A stretch of 64,000 nucleotides of DNA from an uncultured Olsenella sp. (GTDB taxonomy: Bacteria > Actinomycetota > Coriobacteriia > Coriobacteriales > Atopobiaceae): positions 1 to 64,000 of the forward strand of contig CASEHX010000018.1 of NCBI GenBank assembly GCA_949287905.1, written 5' to 3'. Of the stretch, positions 24,781 to 34,787 are shown in pieces. How positions within the stretch are numbered: position 1 is the stretch's first letter; the number at the start of each line of letters is the position of its first letter. The notes beneath the pieces were generated by a model. It had not been told where the DNA came from and searched no databases. It saw nothing but the letters and a program-made list of their open reading frames with translations. The translations under genes were made by a program, and so were the position numbers.

Positions 24781-26877
24781 CTACTTCTTCCTCGAGAGAG
24801 CCCCGATGTCGGCAACGCCCGCGAACACCTCTACGAAGCGGTTGAGAAGCCTCAGACGGTTCTCCCTTACCGCAGTATCCTCGTCCATGACAAGTACATC
24901 GTCGAAGAATCGGTCGATGGGTGCCCTGAGTTCGGCAAGGGCGCCGAGCGCGGCGGCGTAGTCGTCGCCGGCAAGGGCGCTCGTAACGGCAACGGACCCC
25001 TGCTCACAGGCATCGAGGAGGCTTCTCTCGGAGTCCCCGAGAAGCCCTGCGTCGACATCGGTGCCAAGAGTCGCGTCGCTCAGGTGAGCGGCACGGGCGT
25101 AGGCGGTCGCAAGGTCATCGAAGAGCTCGGGGCTCTGGGAGCGGGCATCCTCGAGCGCATGGGCGCGAGCCATGAACTCGATCGGGTCGATGACCCCGAC
25201 CGCGGAGACGGCCTCGATCGTGTCGGGACGAAGCCCCTCGTCCTTGGCGATGGCCACAAGGCGCGCCTGGAAGAACCTCACGACGGCGGACGCGACCCCC
25301 TCGAGGTCGAACTCCAGCCCCTGCCCGAGGTAGGCGCCGAGGGAGAGGCCGATGAGCTGACGAAGGTCGCAGCCGGGAAGCGTGCGGAGCATCGCGATGA
25401 CGCCGATGGTTGCGCGACGCACGGCGTAGGGGTCGGAGGATCCGGTGGGCGGCTCGTTGATGGCAAAGATGCCGCAGATGGTGTCGAGCTTGTCGGCAAT
25501 GGCGACGCACCTGCCACAGACGCCGGAGGGCAGCTCGTCTCCGGCGAAGCGCGGGCGGTAGTGCTCGCGGATGGCGGAGCAGACCTCGGGGGCCTCGCCC
25601 GCCGCGGCGGCGTAGTAGCCTCCCATGACGCCCTGCTGGTTGGTGAACTCCACGACCGCCTGGGAGACGAGGTCCGCCTTGGCAAGGTGGGCCGCACGCG
25701 TGGCCGCGGCGACGCCGGCCGAGTCCTGACCCGCCTGGGTGGCGACGGCAGAGGCAAGCCCCTCCATGCGCTCGACCTTCTGGAGCATCGTTCCGAGGCG
25801 CTCCTGGAAGGTGACCGACCCGAGACGCTCGACGAGCTCCTCCATCGGGCGCTTGAGGTCCTCCTCGTAGAAGAACTTCGCGTCGTCGAGGCGGGCGCGG
25901 ACGACCTTCTCGTTTCCTGAGACCACGGTCTCAGACACGGCGGGATCGGCGTTCGAGACAACGACGAACTCGCGGGTGAGGCTGCCGCTGGCGTCATAGA
26001 TCGGGAAGTAGCGCTGGTTGGAGAGCATCGACTCGCAGATGATCTCATGGGGAACCTCGAGGAAGGACTCGTCAAAGGTCCCTACGAGAACCGTGGGCCA
26101 CTCGCAGAGGTTCACGACCTCGTCAAAGATGCGCTTGGGGGTGTCCACGTGCGCCCCTCCGCGCTCGGCCTCGATCCTGGCGATGCCCGCACGGATGGCC
26201 TCGGCGCGACGCTCGGCCGAGAGCACGAACGCGCGCTCGAGCGTGGCCTCGTAGTCGGCCGGCGAGGAGACGACGTGCTCCCCCGGCGCCAGGACCCTGT
26301 GACCGCGGGTGGTGTTCCCCGAGGTCACGTCAGCATAGGTCACGGGAACCACGTCACCGCCGAGAAGGGCGCAGATCCAGCGAATGGGGCGGACGAACGT
26401 GGCATGCTCGGAACCCCAGCGCTGGCTGCGATAGTTGGGCCACTGAAGGTCGCCGATGACGGCGGCGGAGAGCTCGGAGAGGATGGGCGCGGCGGGCTTT
26501 GAGGGAACGCTCCTCTCGGCGAAGACGTACTCGTTGCCGTCGGTGTCGACGCGACGGACAAGCTCTGAGGCGTCGGCCCCGCACTTGCGGGCGAAGCCGA
26601 GGGCGGCCTTGGTCGGAGCCCCGCTCTCGTCGAATGCAATGGCGGCCTTGGGACCGCGCTTGACCTCGTGAATCTCGTCGGTCGCAACGGCGACGTCCGA
26701 GACTACCGCCGCGAGGCGACGAGGGGTGGAGACGACGCGGACCCCGCCATGTGCGAGCCCGGCGGCGTCAAGGCCCTTCTCCACGAGTCCGCCGAGCTGC
26801 TGGGCGGCGTTCATGAGCGGCGCGGAGGGCATCTCCTCCGTGCCGATCTCGAGCAGAAAGTCACGAGTCTCGGCCAT
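24781..26877 (-). CDS. glyS: Glycyl-tRNA synthetase beta subunit
   Basis: The tRNA-binding subunit of the heterotetrameric bacterial GlyRS. The 698-residue protein starts ETRDFLLEIGTEEMPSAPL (canonical) and includes GLRPDTIEAVSAV and an anticodon-binding region at the C-terminus. It starts directly after the glyQ stop (TAAATG), with the Shine-Dalgarno GGGGGAGG in the last glyQ codons, which suits stoichiometric synthesis. Confidence 0.97.
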   Translation of the reverse strand: MAETRDFLLEIGTEEMPSAPLMNAAQQLGGLVEKGLDAAGLAHGGVRVVSTPRRLAAVVSDVAVATDEIHEVKRGPKAAIAFDESGAPTKAALGFARKCGADASELVRRVDTDGNEYVFAERSVPSKPAAPILSELSAAVIGDLQWPNYRSQRWGSEHATFVRPIRWICALLGGDVVPVTYADVTSGNTTRGHRVLAPGEHVVSSPADYEATLERAFVLSAERRAEAIRAGIARIEAERGGAHVDTPKRIFDEVVNLCEWPTVLVGTFDESFLEVPHEIICESMLSNQRYFPIYDASGSLTREFVVVSNADPAVSETVVSGNEKVVRARLDDAKFFYEEDLKRPMEELVERLGSVTFQERLGTMLQKVERMEGLASAVATQAGQDSAGVAAATRAAHLAKADLVSQAVVEFTNQQGVMGGYYAAAAGEAPEVCSAIREHYRPRFAGDELPSGVCGRCVAIADKLDTICGIFAINEPPTGSSDPYAVRRATIGVIAMLRTLPGCDLRQLIGLSLGAYLGQGLEFDLEGVASAVVRFFQARLVAIAKDEGLRPDTIEAVSAVGVIDPIEFMARAHALEDARSQSPELFDDLATAYARAAHLSDATLGTDVDAGLLGDSERSLLDACEQGSVAVTSALAGDDYAAALGALAELRAPIDRFFDDVLVMDEDTAVRENRLRLLNRFVEVFAGVADIGALSRKK

Positions 26878-27789
26878 TTAGGCCACCTCCCCCTTCTTCG
26901 GAGCGGCATCCGTCTTTCCGGCAACCTCCGCAAGGTAGGACTCGCAGCAGAGCTTGGCGATGGTTCGGACGCGCAGGATGTAGTTGGCACGCTCGGTGGC
27001 CGAGATGGCCCCGCGGGCGTCGAGCAGGTTGAACGCGTGAGAGCACTTCATGACGCAGTCATAGGCGGGAAGCGGAAGCTTGCGCTCCAGGCAGGAGTGG
27101 CACTCCGCCTCGTAGTCGTCGAACTTCTGACGCATCATCTCGACGTTGGCGACCTCGAAGTTGTAGGTCGAGAACTCGAACTCGTTCTCGTGGAAGACGT
27201 CCCCGTAGGTCATGGGCGTGCCGTCGGGAAGGTAGGACCACACGACGTCATAGACGGAGTCGACGCCCTGGATGTACATCGCGATGCGCTCGAGGCCATA
27301 GGTGATCTCAACGGGCACGGGATCGCACTCGATGCCGCCCACCTGCTGGAAGTAGGTGTACTGGGTGACCTCCATGCCGTCCATCCAGACCTCCCAGCCG
27401 AGACCCCAGGCGCCGAGCGTGGGGCTCTCCCAGTCATCCTCGACGAAGCGGACGTCGTGCTCGGCGGGATCGAGCCCGATGGCCTTGAGGGACCCGAGGT
27501 AGAGGTCCTGGGAGTCAACAGGGCACGGCTTGAGGATGACCTGGAACTGGTAGTAGTGCTGCATGCGGTTGGGGTTCTCGCCGTAGCGACCGTCCGCGGG
27601 GCGGCGGCAGGGCTGGGGATAGCACGTCCGCCAGGCGCCGGGCCCAAGAGAGCGCAGGGTCGTCGCCGTGTGGAAGGTTCCTGCCCCGACCTCGGAGTCG
27701 TACGGCTGCATGACCGTGCAACCCTGAGCCGCCCAGTAACGCTCCAGCTCGAGGATCATGTCCTGAAAGGTCAGCGGTGTCTTGCTCAT
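26878..27789 (-). CDS. glyQ: Glycyl-tRNA synthetase alpha subunit
   Basis: The catalytic class II subunit, 303 residues, beginning [18 protein letters not shown] with the strictly conserved [19 protein letters not shown] and [26 protein letters not shown] precedes the ATG. No T-box structure is present upstream; lepB lies directly before it. Confidence 0.97.
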   Translation of the reverse strand: MSKTPLTFQDMILELERYWAAQGCTVMQPYDSEVGAGTFHTATTLRSLGPGAWRTCYPQPCRRPADGRYGENPNRMQHYYQFQVILKPCPVDSQDLYLGSLKAIGLDPAEHDVRFVEDDWESPTLGAWGLGWEVWMDGMEVTQYTYFQQVGGIECDPVPVEITYGLERIAMYIQGVDSVYDVVWSYLPDGTPMTYGDVFHENEFEFSTYNFEVANVEMMRQKFDDYEAECHSCLERKLPLPAYDCVMKCSHAFNLLDARGAISATERANYILRVRTIAKLCCESYLAEVAGKTDAAPKKGEVA

Positions 27790-27814
27790 GATGTTCCTCT
27801 CTTCCCCTCCCGAC

Positions 27815-28405
27815 CTAGAGCAGGCCGATGTCGGAGAGCGGCCAGTACGTAAGAATCGCCCTCGATGTTACGTCATCGACGCTCACGGGGCCAAAGAATC
27901 GCGAGTCCTTCGAGTTGGTGCGATTGTCACCCATCACCCAGATGCAGTTCTCGGGCACGGTGTAGGGATAGCTTATCCCTGCGGACCCGCCAAGATCGGA
28001 CAGGCTCTCGGTCCTCGCCTGGCTGCCCTCGTCATCTCGGATCACATACGGCTCGTCAAGGCGCTCGCCGTCAACATAGACGAAGCCGTCAACGAGGTCG
28101 ATCGTCTGACCGGCCGTGGCAATGACGCGCTTGACGAGAGTCTCCCCCTCGTCAAGCGGGCTCGCGAAGGTAACGATGTCGCCCGCCTCGGGTCCGCCGA
28201 AGAAGAGCGTGACCCGCTCGCCGAGAATGAGGTCCCCCTCATGGATGGTCTCTCGCATGGAGCCCGAGGGCACATAATAGGCGCCTATCACAAAGACGCG
28301 GAGTGCGACCGCCAGAAGAACCCCCGCGGCGACCGTTCCCATGAGCCAGGACCCGCAACCGTGACGCGGCTCGGGTACGGCTTCCTCCCTGAAATGCTTG
28401 GCCAT
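27815..28405 (-). CDS. lepB: Signal peptidase I
   Basis: A 196-residue membrane serine protease that releases exported proteins. One N-terminal membrane helix (about 20-40) is followed by the catalytic Ser in [10 protein letters not shown], the Lys in [11 protein letters not shown], and box [15 protein letters not shown]. The ATG is two bases after the trmD stop. Confidence 0.95.
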   Translation of the reverse strand: MAKHFREEAVPEPRHGCGSWLMGTVAAGVLLAVALRVFVIGAYYVPSGSMRETIHEGDLILGERVTLFFGGPEAGDIVTFASPLDEGETLVKRVIATAGQTIDLVDGFVYVDGERLDEPYVIRDDEGSQARTESLSDLGGSAGISYPYTVPENCIWVMGDNRTNSKDSRFFGPVSVDDVTSRAILTYWPLSDIGLL

Positions 28406-28407
28406 GC

Positions 28408-29151
28408 CTAGTCGCCCTCCCCTTCAAGCATCAGCTCGCGGGCGCGCGCCCGCTCGTTGGGATCCAGCCGTGCAGACTCGAGCAGGTCCGGACGCCACCG
28501 AGCGGTCCGTTCGATGGCGTTCTCTCTTCTCCACTGAGCAACGCGACCGTGGTCGCCGGACAGAAGGACCTCGGGCACGTCCATTCCCCGATAGCTCGAT
28601 GGCCTCGTGTACTGGGCATACTCGAGCAGTCCGGAGTCTTGGGAGAACGACTCGTCGACCGAGGACGCCTCGTCCCCGAGTGCGCCGGGAAGCAGCCTGA
28701 CCACGGAGTCGATGACGACGAGCGCCGCAAGCTCGCCTCCGGTAAGCACGTAGTCCCCGATCGAGAAGACGTCGTCGGCAAGCGTGTAGACGCGCTCGTC
28801 GATCCCCTCGTAGCGCCCGCATACGCACAGCACGCGCTCCTTGTCCGCAAGACGCTCGGCGGCACGCTGGTCAAAGCGGGTCCCACAGGGAGAGAAGAAC
28901 ACGACGTGCGGCCTCGGCCCCTTTGACCCGATATCATCGAGCGCCTCGAAGATGGGGGCTGGCTTCATGAGCATGCCGGGACCCCCACCGAAGGGGGCGT
29001 CGTCAACGGTCCTGTGCCGGTCGTGCGTCCAGTCCCTCAGGTCATACGCCCTGAACTCAAAGACTCCCGACCTCAGGGCCCTGCCCATGATGGATGTCTC
29101 GAGATAGGGCGAGAACACCTCCGGAATCACGGAGAGCGCCTCAAAGAGCAT
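28408..29151 (-). CDS. trmD: tRNA (guanine-37-N1)-methyltransferase
   Basis: Methylates G37 next to the anticodon to prevent frameshifts. The 247-residue SPOUT-knot enzyme shows GGGPGMLMKP, CGRYEGIDERV and LPGALGDEASS. The start at 29151 overlaps rimM by 11 bases; the longer frame would extend deep into rimM. It lies in the rpsP-khpA-rimM-trmD operon found across bacteria. Confidence 0.96.
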   Translation of the reverse strand: MLFEALSVIPEVFSPYLETSIMGRALRSGVFEFRAYDLRDWTHDRHRTVDDAPFGGGPGMLMKPAPIFEALDDIGSKGPRPHVVFFSPCGTRFDQRAAERLADKERVLCVCGRYEGIDERVYTLADDVFSIGDYVLTGGELAALVVIDSVVRLLPGALGDEASSVDESFSQDSGLLEYAQYTRPSSYRGMDVPEVLLSGDHGRVAQWRRENAIERTARWRPDLLESARLDPNERARARELMLEGEGD

Positions 29152-29674
29152 CTCCGACCCCCTCCCAGTCGAGACCCGCCGGAACGCGAACGGTGATGGG
29201 GCCATCCTCGGGAACCTCGCTCACGACCTCGTCGACGACGGGAATCAGCATCTCCCCCATTTCGCAGCGGAGAACCCAGACGTCGTTTGCCGGGCCGCAC
29301 ATGACCTCGTGAATCGTCGAGACGACGCCGCTGAAGGCATCGACGACCTGCCTTCCGACGAGGCGCTCACGGTCATGGAGCGGAAGATCGCCGGGAAGGT
29401 CGGAGACTCTCGCAAGGACATAGGAGCCCACGAGCCCCTCTGCATCACCCATCGAGTCGACTCCGGAGAGTGCCACGAGAGATCCGGAGCGCCCGTCAGA
29501 GGAGCACGATTCGACCTGACGCCAGCGTGACCCCTTGAGCCTCGGAGGTACGAGGGCGACCTCAAGTCCCTCGAAGACAAGAGGGGGAAGGCCGTGAACG
29601 GGAACCGTCACGACCTCCCCCCGTCTCCCGTGGGCCTTGGCCACACGGGCTATGCACCGGTAACGGTCTTGCAT
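29141..29674 (-). CDS. rimM: 16S rRNA processing protein RimM
   Basis: A 30S maturation factor binding uS19. The 177-residue protein has an N-terminal barrel beginning RYRCIARVAKAHGRRGEV and a PRC-barrel domain (LVGRQVVDAFSGVVSTIHEV ... EMLIPVVDEVV). The Shine-Dalgarno is weak, suggesting coupling to khpA, whose stop is six bases upstream. Confidence 0.93.
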   Translation of the reverse strand: MQDRYRCIARVAKAHGRRGEVVTVPVHGLPPLVFEGLEVALVPPRLKGSRWRQVESCSSDGRSGSLVALSGVDSMGDAEGLVGSYVLARVSDLPGDLPLHDRERLVGRQVVDAFSGVVSTIHEVMCGPANDVWVLRCEMGEMLIPVVDEVVSEVPEDGPITVRVPAGLDWEGVGDAL

Positions 29675-29680
29675 GTATGC

Positions 29681-29971
29681 CTAACCCACGACCTCGACCT
29701 CGACCGCGGTCCCAACGCGCTGGCCCAGGGCCCTCGCGAGGGTGCGAATAGCCTTGATCGTGCGGCCCTTGCGGCCGATCACGCGACCGGCATCCTCCTC
29801 GGAGCAGCTCACCTCGATGAGCGCACCCTCCTCACCGTCAGTCACGTCAAGCGAGACGGAGTCCTCGTCGTCGACGAGGCCGCAGACGATGTACTCGACA
29901 AGATCTGCGACGCGATCGGAGGGAAGCTCCTGGGTGGCGTCAGGGGCAAGGGATCCGTCAATGGTCCCCAT
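29681..29971 (-). CDS. khpA: KH-domain RNA-binding protein KhpA
   Basis: A small single-stranded-RNA-binding protein (96 residues) between rpsP and rimM. The KH signature is GRVIGRKGRTIKAIRTL with GRKG as the GxxG loop. In other Gram-positives KhpA pairs with KhpB and affects cell division. A GTG directly after the rpsP stop would add three residues; the ATG at 29971 is preferred because AGGTG sits six bases before it. Confidence 0.92.
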   Translation of the reverse strand: MGTIDGSLAPDATQELPSDRVADLVEYIVCGLVDDEDSVSLDVTDGEEGALIEVSCSEEDAGRVIGRKGRTIKAIRTLARALGQRVGTAVEVEVVG

Positions 29972-29980
29972 GAAAGACAC

Positions 29981-30313
29981 CTACTCGGCGTCCGACTCGG
30001 CCTCAGCGGCAGCAGCGGCGGCCTTGGCAGCGGCCTTCTTGGAGATCTTGGCCTTCTTCTCGACGGCAGGCTGACCATCGCGAGCGATGTCAATGAGGTG
30101 AGAGACGGCGTTGGTGGGCTGGGCGCCCTTGGCCATCCACTCGTCGACCTTCTCGAGGTTGATGTCGATGGTCTTGGGGTTGGTCAGCGGGTTGTAGCGG
30201 CCGACCTCCTCGATGTAGCGGCCGTCGCGGGGCATGCGGCCGTCAGCGACGACGACGCGGTAGTACGGACGCTTCTTGGCACCGTGACGGGCCAGGCGAA
30301 TCTTGACTGCCAA
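29981..30313 (-). CDS. rpsP: Small ribosomal subunit protein bS16
   Basis: A 110-residue 30S protein: [19 protein letters not shown], then [12 protein letters not shown]. The C-terminus has a Lys/Ala/Glu-rich tail beyond the conserved 80 residues. The start is TTG at 30313: GGAGGAG lies six bases before it, and the only nearby in-frame ATG overlaps that Shine-Dalgarno. First gene of the rpsP-khpA-rimM-trmD-lepB-glyQ-glyS run. Confidence 0.95.
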   Translation of the reverse strand: MAVKIRLARHGAKKRPYYRVVVADGRMPRDGRYIEEVGRYNPLTNPKTIDINLEKVDEWMAKGAQPTNAVSHLIDIARDGQPAVEKKAKISKKAAAKAAAAAAEAESDAE

Positions 30314-30388
30314 TGAACACTCCTCCATACGTGCGGTGCGCGGGGTTAGTTGGGTTGGCCGCACCGCTGGGCCACAAAACGACTTATC

Positions 30389-30416
30389 ATCTTACGACTC
30401 TTTGCCCGACTGACAA
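30389..30416 (-). promoter_or_regulatory. Promoter of rpsP operon
   Basis: TTGTCA (30411-30416), 16-base spacer, TAAGAT (30389-30394) on minus, 76 bases before the rpsP start. Confidence 0.65.
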
Positions 30417-30557
30417 GGTGCAGATTTTGTGAAAGGAGCTGAATCGCGCCATATTCACTGGTCAGGCTTCAGGGAGTTTTAAGCTCCTCTGGGTAGGATA
30501 CCCCACGTGACGCGTGGCGAGAAGGTCGCGACGCACCCCAGAAGAAGGGCAGTCGAC

Positions 30558-31232
30558 ATGAACATCCTTATCGTCGAAGACGAGAGAAACCTTGCGGACG
30601 CCATCGTCCGCATCGTGAACGACGCCTCGTATAACGCCGAGGCGGTCTATGACGGTCGCTCCGGTCTCAGGGCCGCCCTCTCCGGAACCTACGATGCGAT
30701 GATTCTCGACATCATGCTTCCCGGCATGGACGGTCGAGAGGTCGTTCGCGAGATGCGCCGCCACGGCGTCTCCATCCCCGTTCTGCTCCTGACCGCCAGG
30801 ACCTCCACCGCAGCGAAGGTCGAGGGGCTCGACGCCGGCGCGGACGACTACATGACCAAGCCCTTCGAGGCCGACGAGCTTCTGGCCAGGCTCAGGGCGC
30901 TCACGAGGCGCCGCGGCGACGTGCTTCTCGAGCAGGCGACCTTTGCCGACATCACGCTCGACCTCTCGACCCACGACCTCAGCTGCAACGACGAGTCGGT
31001 GCATCTCTCGGGAAAGGAGTTCGAGGTCATGAGGATCCTGATGACCTCGAGCACTCGCGTCGTCTCGAAGCACGATCTCCTGGGTCGCGTCTGGGGAGAC
31101 ACCGATGCCTCGGAGAACTCCGTCGAGGCCTACGTCTCGTTCCTGCGCAAGAAGCTCTCGCACATCGGATCCAAGGTGCAGATCACGACGCTGAGAATGC
31201 TAGGCTATCGTCTCGAGGTCCTCGGCGAATAG
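30558..31232 (+). CDS. OmpR/PhoB-family response regulator
   Basis: A 224-residue transcription regulator. The receiver domain (1-115) has Asp8, phosphoacceptor Asp51 (ILDIMLPG), Thr79 and Lys101 (TKPFEADE). A winged-helix DNA-binding domain follows, ending ENSVEAYVSFLRKKL and TLRMLGYRLE. The ATG at 30558 fits the domain start; AGAAGG precedes it. It forms an operon with the kinase 11 bases downstream, divergent from rpsP. Regulon unknown. Confidence 0.93.
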   Translation: MNILIVEDERNLADAIVRIVNDASYNAEAVYDGRSGLRAALSGTYDAMILDIMLPGMDGREVVREMRRHGVSIPVLLLTARTSTAAKVEGLDAGADDYMTKPFEADELLARLRALTRRRGDVLLEQATFADITLDLSTHDLSCNDESVHLSGKEFEVMRILMTSSTRVVSKHDLLGRVWGDTDASENSVEAYVSFLRKKLSHIGSKVQITTLRMLGYRLEVLGE

Positions 31233-31243
31233 AGGGGTAGGAC

Positions 31244-32470
31244 GTGCTCGCCCGGCTGCGCAGGGAATTCATAGCTATCTCCATGCTTCTCGTGGGGCTC
31301 GTGCTCATTGGCGTGCTCGGCATGACGCTCTTCACAAACGCCATGACCCTGCGGTCCGTGACAACGAGGATCCTCTCGAAGGCGATTGCCGGAGACATAA
31401 CCTCGGCGCAGATCGGCGACACGACGGGTGAGCAGAGCGCCGAGATGATGCTCGCCGTCGTCGTAGACGTACGCAGAGACGGGACGACCACCATCATCGG
31501 CGACTCTCCGTTGGAGATCTCCCCCGAGCGACTCGAGAGCGTCATCAATGAGGCGCTCTCCGCCTCGGCAGACACCGGTGAGTCCACCGAATACCCCATC
31601 TCCTGGGAGCGAGCCGAGAAGCCCTGGGGGATGCGCATCGCCCTCGTCGACACCTACTCGCGAGACGCGGCCCTCCGCTACCAGGCGTTCAACGGCACCG
31701 TTATCTTCTTCGTCTCGATGCTCGCCCTCTTCGCGGTCTCCTACGTACTCTCGGGATGGGCCCTCAAGCCTGTTGTGCGGGCGTGGACGCAGCAGCACCG
31801 CTTCGTCTCGGATGCCTCGCACGAACTCAAGACCCCGCTTACCGTGATTCTCGCCAATATGCAGATCCTCCAGAGGCAGAAGGGCGTCGACCAGGAGTCG
31901 AGAAGATGGGTGGAGAGCACGATCGACGAGGCGACGCACATGAAGGAGCTCGTCGAGGAGCTGCTCACGCTCGCCCAGGCTGACGAACGGGCCATCTCCG
32001 GGTCTGGAGCGCACGGCAACACCGAAGCAATTGACGTCTCGAGCGTCGTCGAGGGATGCTGTCTGGAATTTGACCCCGTCGCCTTCGAGCGTGGCTGCCT
32101 GCTTGACGAGCACATACTGCCCGGCGTAACCGCTCGCATCGAACGAGGGCCCTACCAGCGCGTCGTGAGGACCCTGCTCGACAACGCCACGAAGTACGCA
32201 CCTGCGGGGTCTACCGTGAGCGTTCATCTGACGCGAGAGGGAAAGCGCTCCAAGCTCTCGATCCGAAACCAAGGTGACGTGATCGACCCCGAGGACCTCG
32301 AGCATCTCTTCGATCGCTTCTACAGGACCGATCGTGCGCGCGAGCGTCAGGGAGAGGGCGGCTTTGGCCTTGGGCTTGCGATAGCCAGGAGCATCGTCGT
32401 GTCCTACGGCGGGACCATCACCGCCACCTCGGAGGAGCGGGAGGGGACGACCTTCACGGTGACCCTCTAG
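31244..32470 (+). CDS. Sensor histidine kinase
   Basis: A 408-residue membrane kinase partnering the preceding regulator. Membrane helices at about 9-31 and 151-172 flank a sensor domain of about 120 residues. The dimerisation helix carries His193 in FVSDASHELKTPLT; the ATPase domain has LLDNATKYAP (N box) and GFGLGLAIARSIV (G2). The G1 region reads NQGDVIDPEDLEHLF and lacks the usual DxGxG. The GTG start follows GAGGGGTAGGA. There is no HAMP domain: the second helix leads almost directly into the H-box helix. Confidence 0.9.
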   Translation: MLARLRREFIAISMLLVGLVLIGVLGMTLFTNAMTLRSVTTRILSKAIAGDITSAQIGDTTGEQSAEMMLAVVVDVRRDGTTTIIGDSPLEISPERLESVINEALSASADTGESTEYPISWERAEKPWGMRIALVDTYSRDAALRYQAFNGTVIFFVSMLALFAVSYVLSGWALKPVVRAWTQQHRFVSDASHELKTPLTVILANMQILQRQKGVDQESRRWVESTIDEATHMKELVEELLTLAQADERAISGSGAHGNTEAIDVSSVVEGCCLEFDPVAFERGCLLDEHILPGVTARIERGPYQRVVRTLLDNATKYAPAGSTVSVHLTREGKRSKLSIRNQGDVIDPEDLEHLFDRFYRTDRARERQGEGGFGLGLAIARSIVVSYGGTITATSEEREGTTFTVTL

Positions 32471-32501
32471 GGGCACCTCAGGGAGACGCCGGGCCACCCT
32501 G

Positions 32502-33779
32502 TCAGAAATCCGCCTTGTTCATGGGTGCGGTTCCTGTCGTCCCGCCCTTCAACCGAAGCTCGTGTCCGTATCCCACGACGTCATCGCCGTAGCGCTCCCT
32601 CAGCGCATCAGTCACGCGGCCCAGCGCCGAGAGGTCCCTGCCGGACCCGTCGGCCACGTCCTCTCCCCCGAATAGCGGAAGCTGAACGTCACGCTCCCCG
32701 TCGAACGAGGAGACCCCCACACCCACGAGCCTGACCGACTCCCCGGGCTGCCAGACCTTCCGCAACAGGGCCCTTGCCTCGTGCCCGATGACACGCCCGT
32801 CATCCGTCTGGCAGGACATCGCGCATTGGGCGCTCTTCGCATGGCTGACGTCGAACTTGAGCCTGAGGGTGACGGTCCTCCCCTTGAGGCCCCTCCTCCT
32901 CAGTCTGCGTGCGACCATCTCGGAGATGCTGGAAATGGCAGCGAGAATGTCGCGCTCGTCGACGAGGTCCTCGGCAAACGTCCGCTCGTTCGAGACGGAC
33001 TTGACCTCATCCTCTGCCGCGGCCTCGCTGACGCGGCTCCGCTCGAGCCCCGCAGCGCGCTCGGCCATGCGCGGACCGATTATGCCGAACTCGTGCTCGA
33101 GCTCGTCCTTGTCACTGCGAGCGAGGTCCCCGAGCGTGCGGACTCCCATGCGGCGCAGTCTCTCCTGGGTGGCTGGTCCGATTCCGCTCATGCAGCCAAC
33201 GGGCAGGGGTGCCAGGAAGGCGCCCTCAGTGCCGGGAAGGACCACCGTGAGGCCACGCGGCTTCTCCCTCTCGGAGGCGATCTTCGCGACCGTCTTGTTT
33301 ACCCCAAGGCCGATGGAGCAGGTGACTCCCAGTCGAGAGACGCGCTCCTGGACCCGACGACAGATGGCCACGGGGTTCTCATGGGAGAAGCGTCCCGGCG
33401 AGACGTCGAAGAAGGCCTCGTCGATCGAGACCTGTTCGACGAGGGGCGTCTCGTCAACGAGAATGCCCATTACGGCTGAGCTCAGTTCTTTGTAGCGATC
33501 GTAGTGGCCGCGCGTCCAGATGGCCTGAGGGCACAGCCTTCGCGCGGTCGCGGCGGGCATGGCCGAGTGGACCCCAAAGCGCCTCGCCTCATAGGAGGCG
33601 GTCGACACCACGCCACGGCGGTCCGCCGACCCTCCCACGATGACCGGCTTTCCACGCCATTCGGGGTGGTCGAGCTGCTCGACGGAGGCAAAGAAGGCGT
33701 CGAGGTCGAGCAGGCCGATCGCGGGGCCCTCCCAAACCGTCAGGGGGCCGTGTGACTCGTTGGAAGCCGCCGGGGCCAC
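32502..33779 (-). CDS. dinB: DNA polymerase IV (Y-family)
   Basis: A translesion polymerase, 425 residues. Catalytic acids are Asp25 (GLLDLDAFFASVEQ) and the SIDEAFFD pair near 130. The finger helix-hairpin-helix reads GIGPATQERLRRMGV. The C-terminal QLPLF is a good beta-clamp-binding motif. The GTG at 33779 has GAGGG eight bases upstream within the end of rsfS; the open frame continues far into rsfS and is not used. It converges with the histidine kinase. Confidence 0.92.
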   Translation of the reverse strand: MAPAASNESHGPLTVWEGPAIGLLDLDAFFASVEQLDHPEWRGKPVIVGGSADRRGVVSTASYEARRFGVHSAMPAATARRLCPQAIWTRGHYDRYKELSSAVMGILVDETPLVEQVSIDEAFFDVSPGRFSHENPVAICRRVQERVSRLGVTCSIGLGVNKTVAKIASEREKPRGLTVVLPGTEGAFLAPLPVGCMSGIGPATQERLRRMGVRTLGDLARSDKDELEHEFGIIGPRMAERAAGLERSRVSEAAAEDEVKSVSNERTFAEDLVDERDILAAISSISEMVARRLRRRGLKGRTVTLRLKFDVSHAKSAQCAMSCQTDDGRVIGHEARALLRKVWQPGESVRLVGVGVSSFDGERDVQLPLFGGEDVADGSGRDLSALGRVTDALRERYGDDVVGYGHELRLKGGTTGTAPMNKADF

Positions 33780-33783
33780 GGGA

Positions 33784-34143
33784 CTAACCCTCGAGGTCGA
33801 GCTCCACGCGCGGAGCGTCTCCCCAGAGCGTCTCCAGACGGTAGAAGTCTCTCGTCTCCCGCTTGAAGACGTGAACGACAACGGAACCGTAGTCGAGAAG
33901 GACCCACGAGAGGCCCTCGCGGCCCTCGCAGGAGAGCGGTGAGAGCCCGCAGTTGGCGCTGACCTTCTCCCTGACCTCGTCCACAATGGCGTCGACCTGA
34001 CGGGGGTTCTCGCCCGTGGCGATGAGGAAGTAGTCACAGACGTCGGTCTTGGTGGAGAGGTCGATGAGGACGATGTCGCTCGCCTTCTTGGAATCGGCGG
34101 CGTGCGCCGCAACCTTTGCGATCTCGAGTGGGGTGCAACCCAT
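33784..34143 (-). CDS. rsfS: Ribosomal silencing factor RsfS
   Basis: A 119-residue protein that binds uL14 and blocks subunit joining during starvation. Seen: SDIVLIDLSTKTDVCDYFLIATG, EGREGLSWVLLDYGSVVVHVF, RDFYRLETLWGDA. AGGAGACCAC precedes the ATG. It follows yqeK and nadD, the conserved order. Confidence 0.95.
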   Translation of the reverse strand: MGCTPLEIAKVAAHAADSKKASDIVLIDLSTKTDVCDYFLIATGENPRQVDAIVDEVREKVSANCGLSPLSCEGREGLSWVLLDYGSVVVHVFKRETRDFYRLETLWGDAPRVELDLEG

Positions 34144-34151
34144 GTGGTCTC

Positions 34152-34787
34152 CTAGCCTTTCTTGCGGTTTCGACGTGCGGCGAGCGCGTTGTAGACCTCG
34201 ATGGTCCTCGGGTACAGGTAGCGCCCGCCCTCGATAACATAGACGATGCCGCCCGAGAACGACTCCCAGAAGAGGTCGTCGAGCGACGCCCTTCCGACGA
34301 GCTTTCGAACTCTCTCGATGCCGGGACTGGAGGGCCTCAGCGGCTCGATGCCGTCGGCGACGAACAGGACCTCGTCAAGCGGGCTCATGTCGGCAGCGGC
34401 GGAGGTGTGGACGGCTATGGCATGCCACACGGCTGGCGGCAGCTCGGGATAGCGCGCGGGAAGGACCTTCGCGGCAACCCTGCCGTGCAGGAGGGAGTGG
34501 ACGAGCTCCAACTCGACCCCCATGTCGATGCCAAGGTCCTTGGCGTGGGCAATCTGCTCGGAGACCGAGCAGGCCTTCTCCCAGTCGTGGAGCAGGCCCG
34601 CCGCACGCGCGAGAAACGGATCCACCCCATAGGCAACGGCCAGCCTCTCGGCGCAGCGTGCCACTGAGAGCGAGTGGGCGAGTCTCCGAGGCTTGGTCGT
34701 GAGGTGATCCGAGACGTCGCTCTTGATGCGCGCGAGAAGAACCTCCTGGTCGGCCGTGTAGGAGACCTTCGCCTTCTTCTTCCCCAT
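34152..34787 (-). CDS. yqeK: YqeK-type HD-domain diadenosine tetraphosphate hydrolase
   Basis: Probably a symmetrical Ap4A hydrolase. The HD metal site in the 211-residue protein reads RLAHSLSVARCAERLA then GLLHDWEKACS, with LLHGRVAAKVL and AVHTSAAADMSPLDEVLFVAD further on. The ATG overlaps the nadD stop by one base. The nadD-yqeK-rsfS order supports the call; activity itself is from family knowledge. Confidence 0.9.
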   Translation of the reverse strand: MGKKKAKVSYTADQEVLLARIKSDVSDHLTTKPRRLAHSLSVARCAERLAVAYGVDPFLARAAGLLHDWEKACSVSEQIAHAKDLGIDMGVELELVHSLLHGRVAAKVLPARYPELPPAVWHAIAVHTSAAADMSPLDEVLFVADGIEPLRPSSPGIERVRKLVGRASLDDLFWESFSGGIVYVIEGGRYLYPRTIEVYNALAARRNRKKG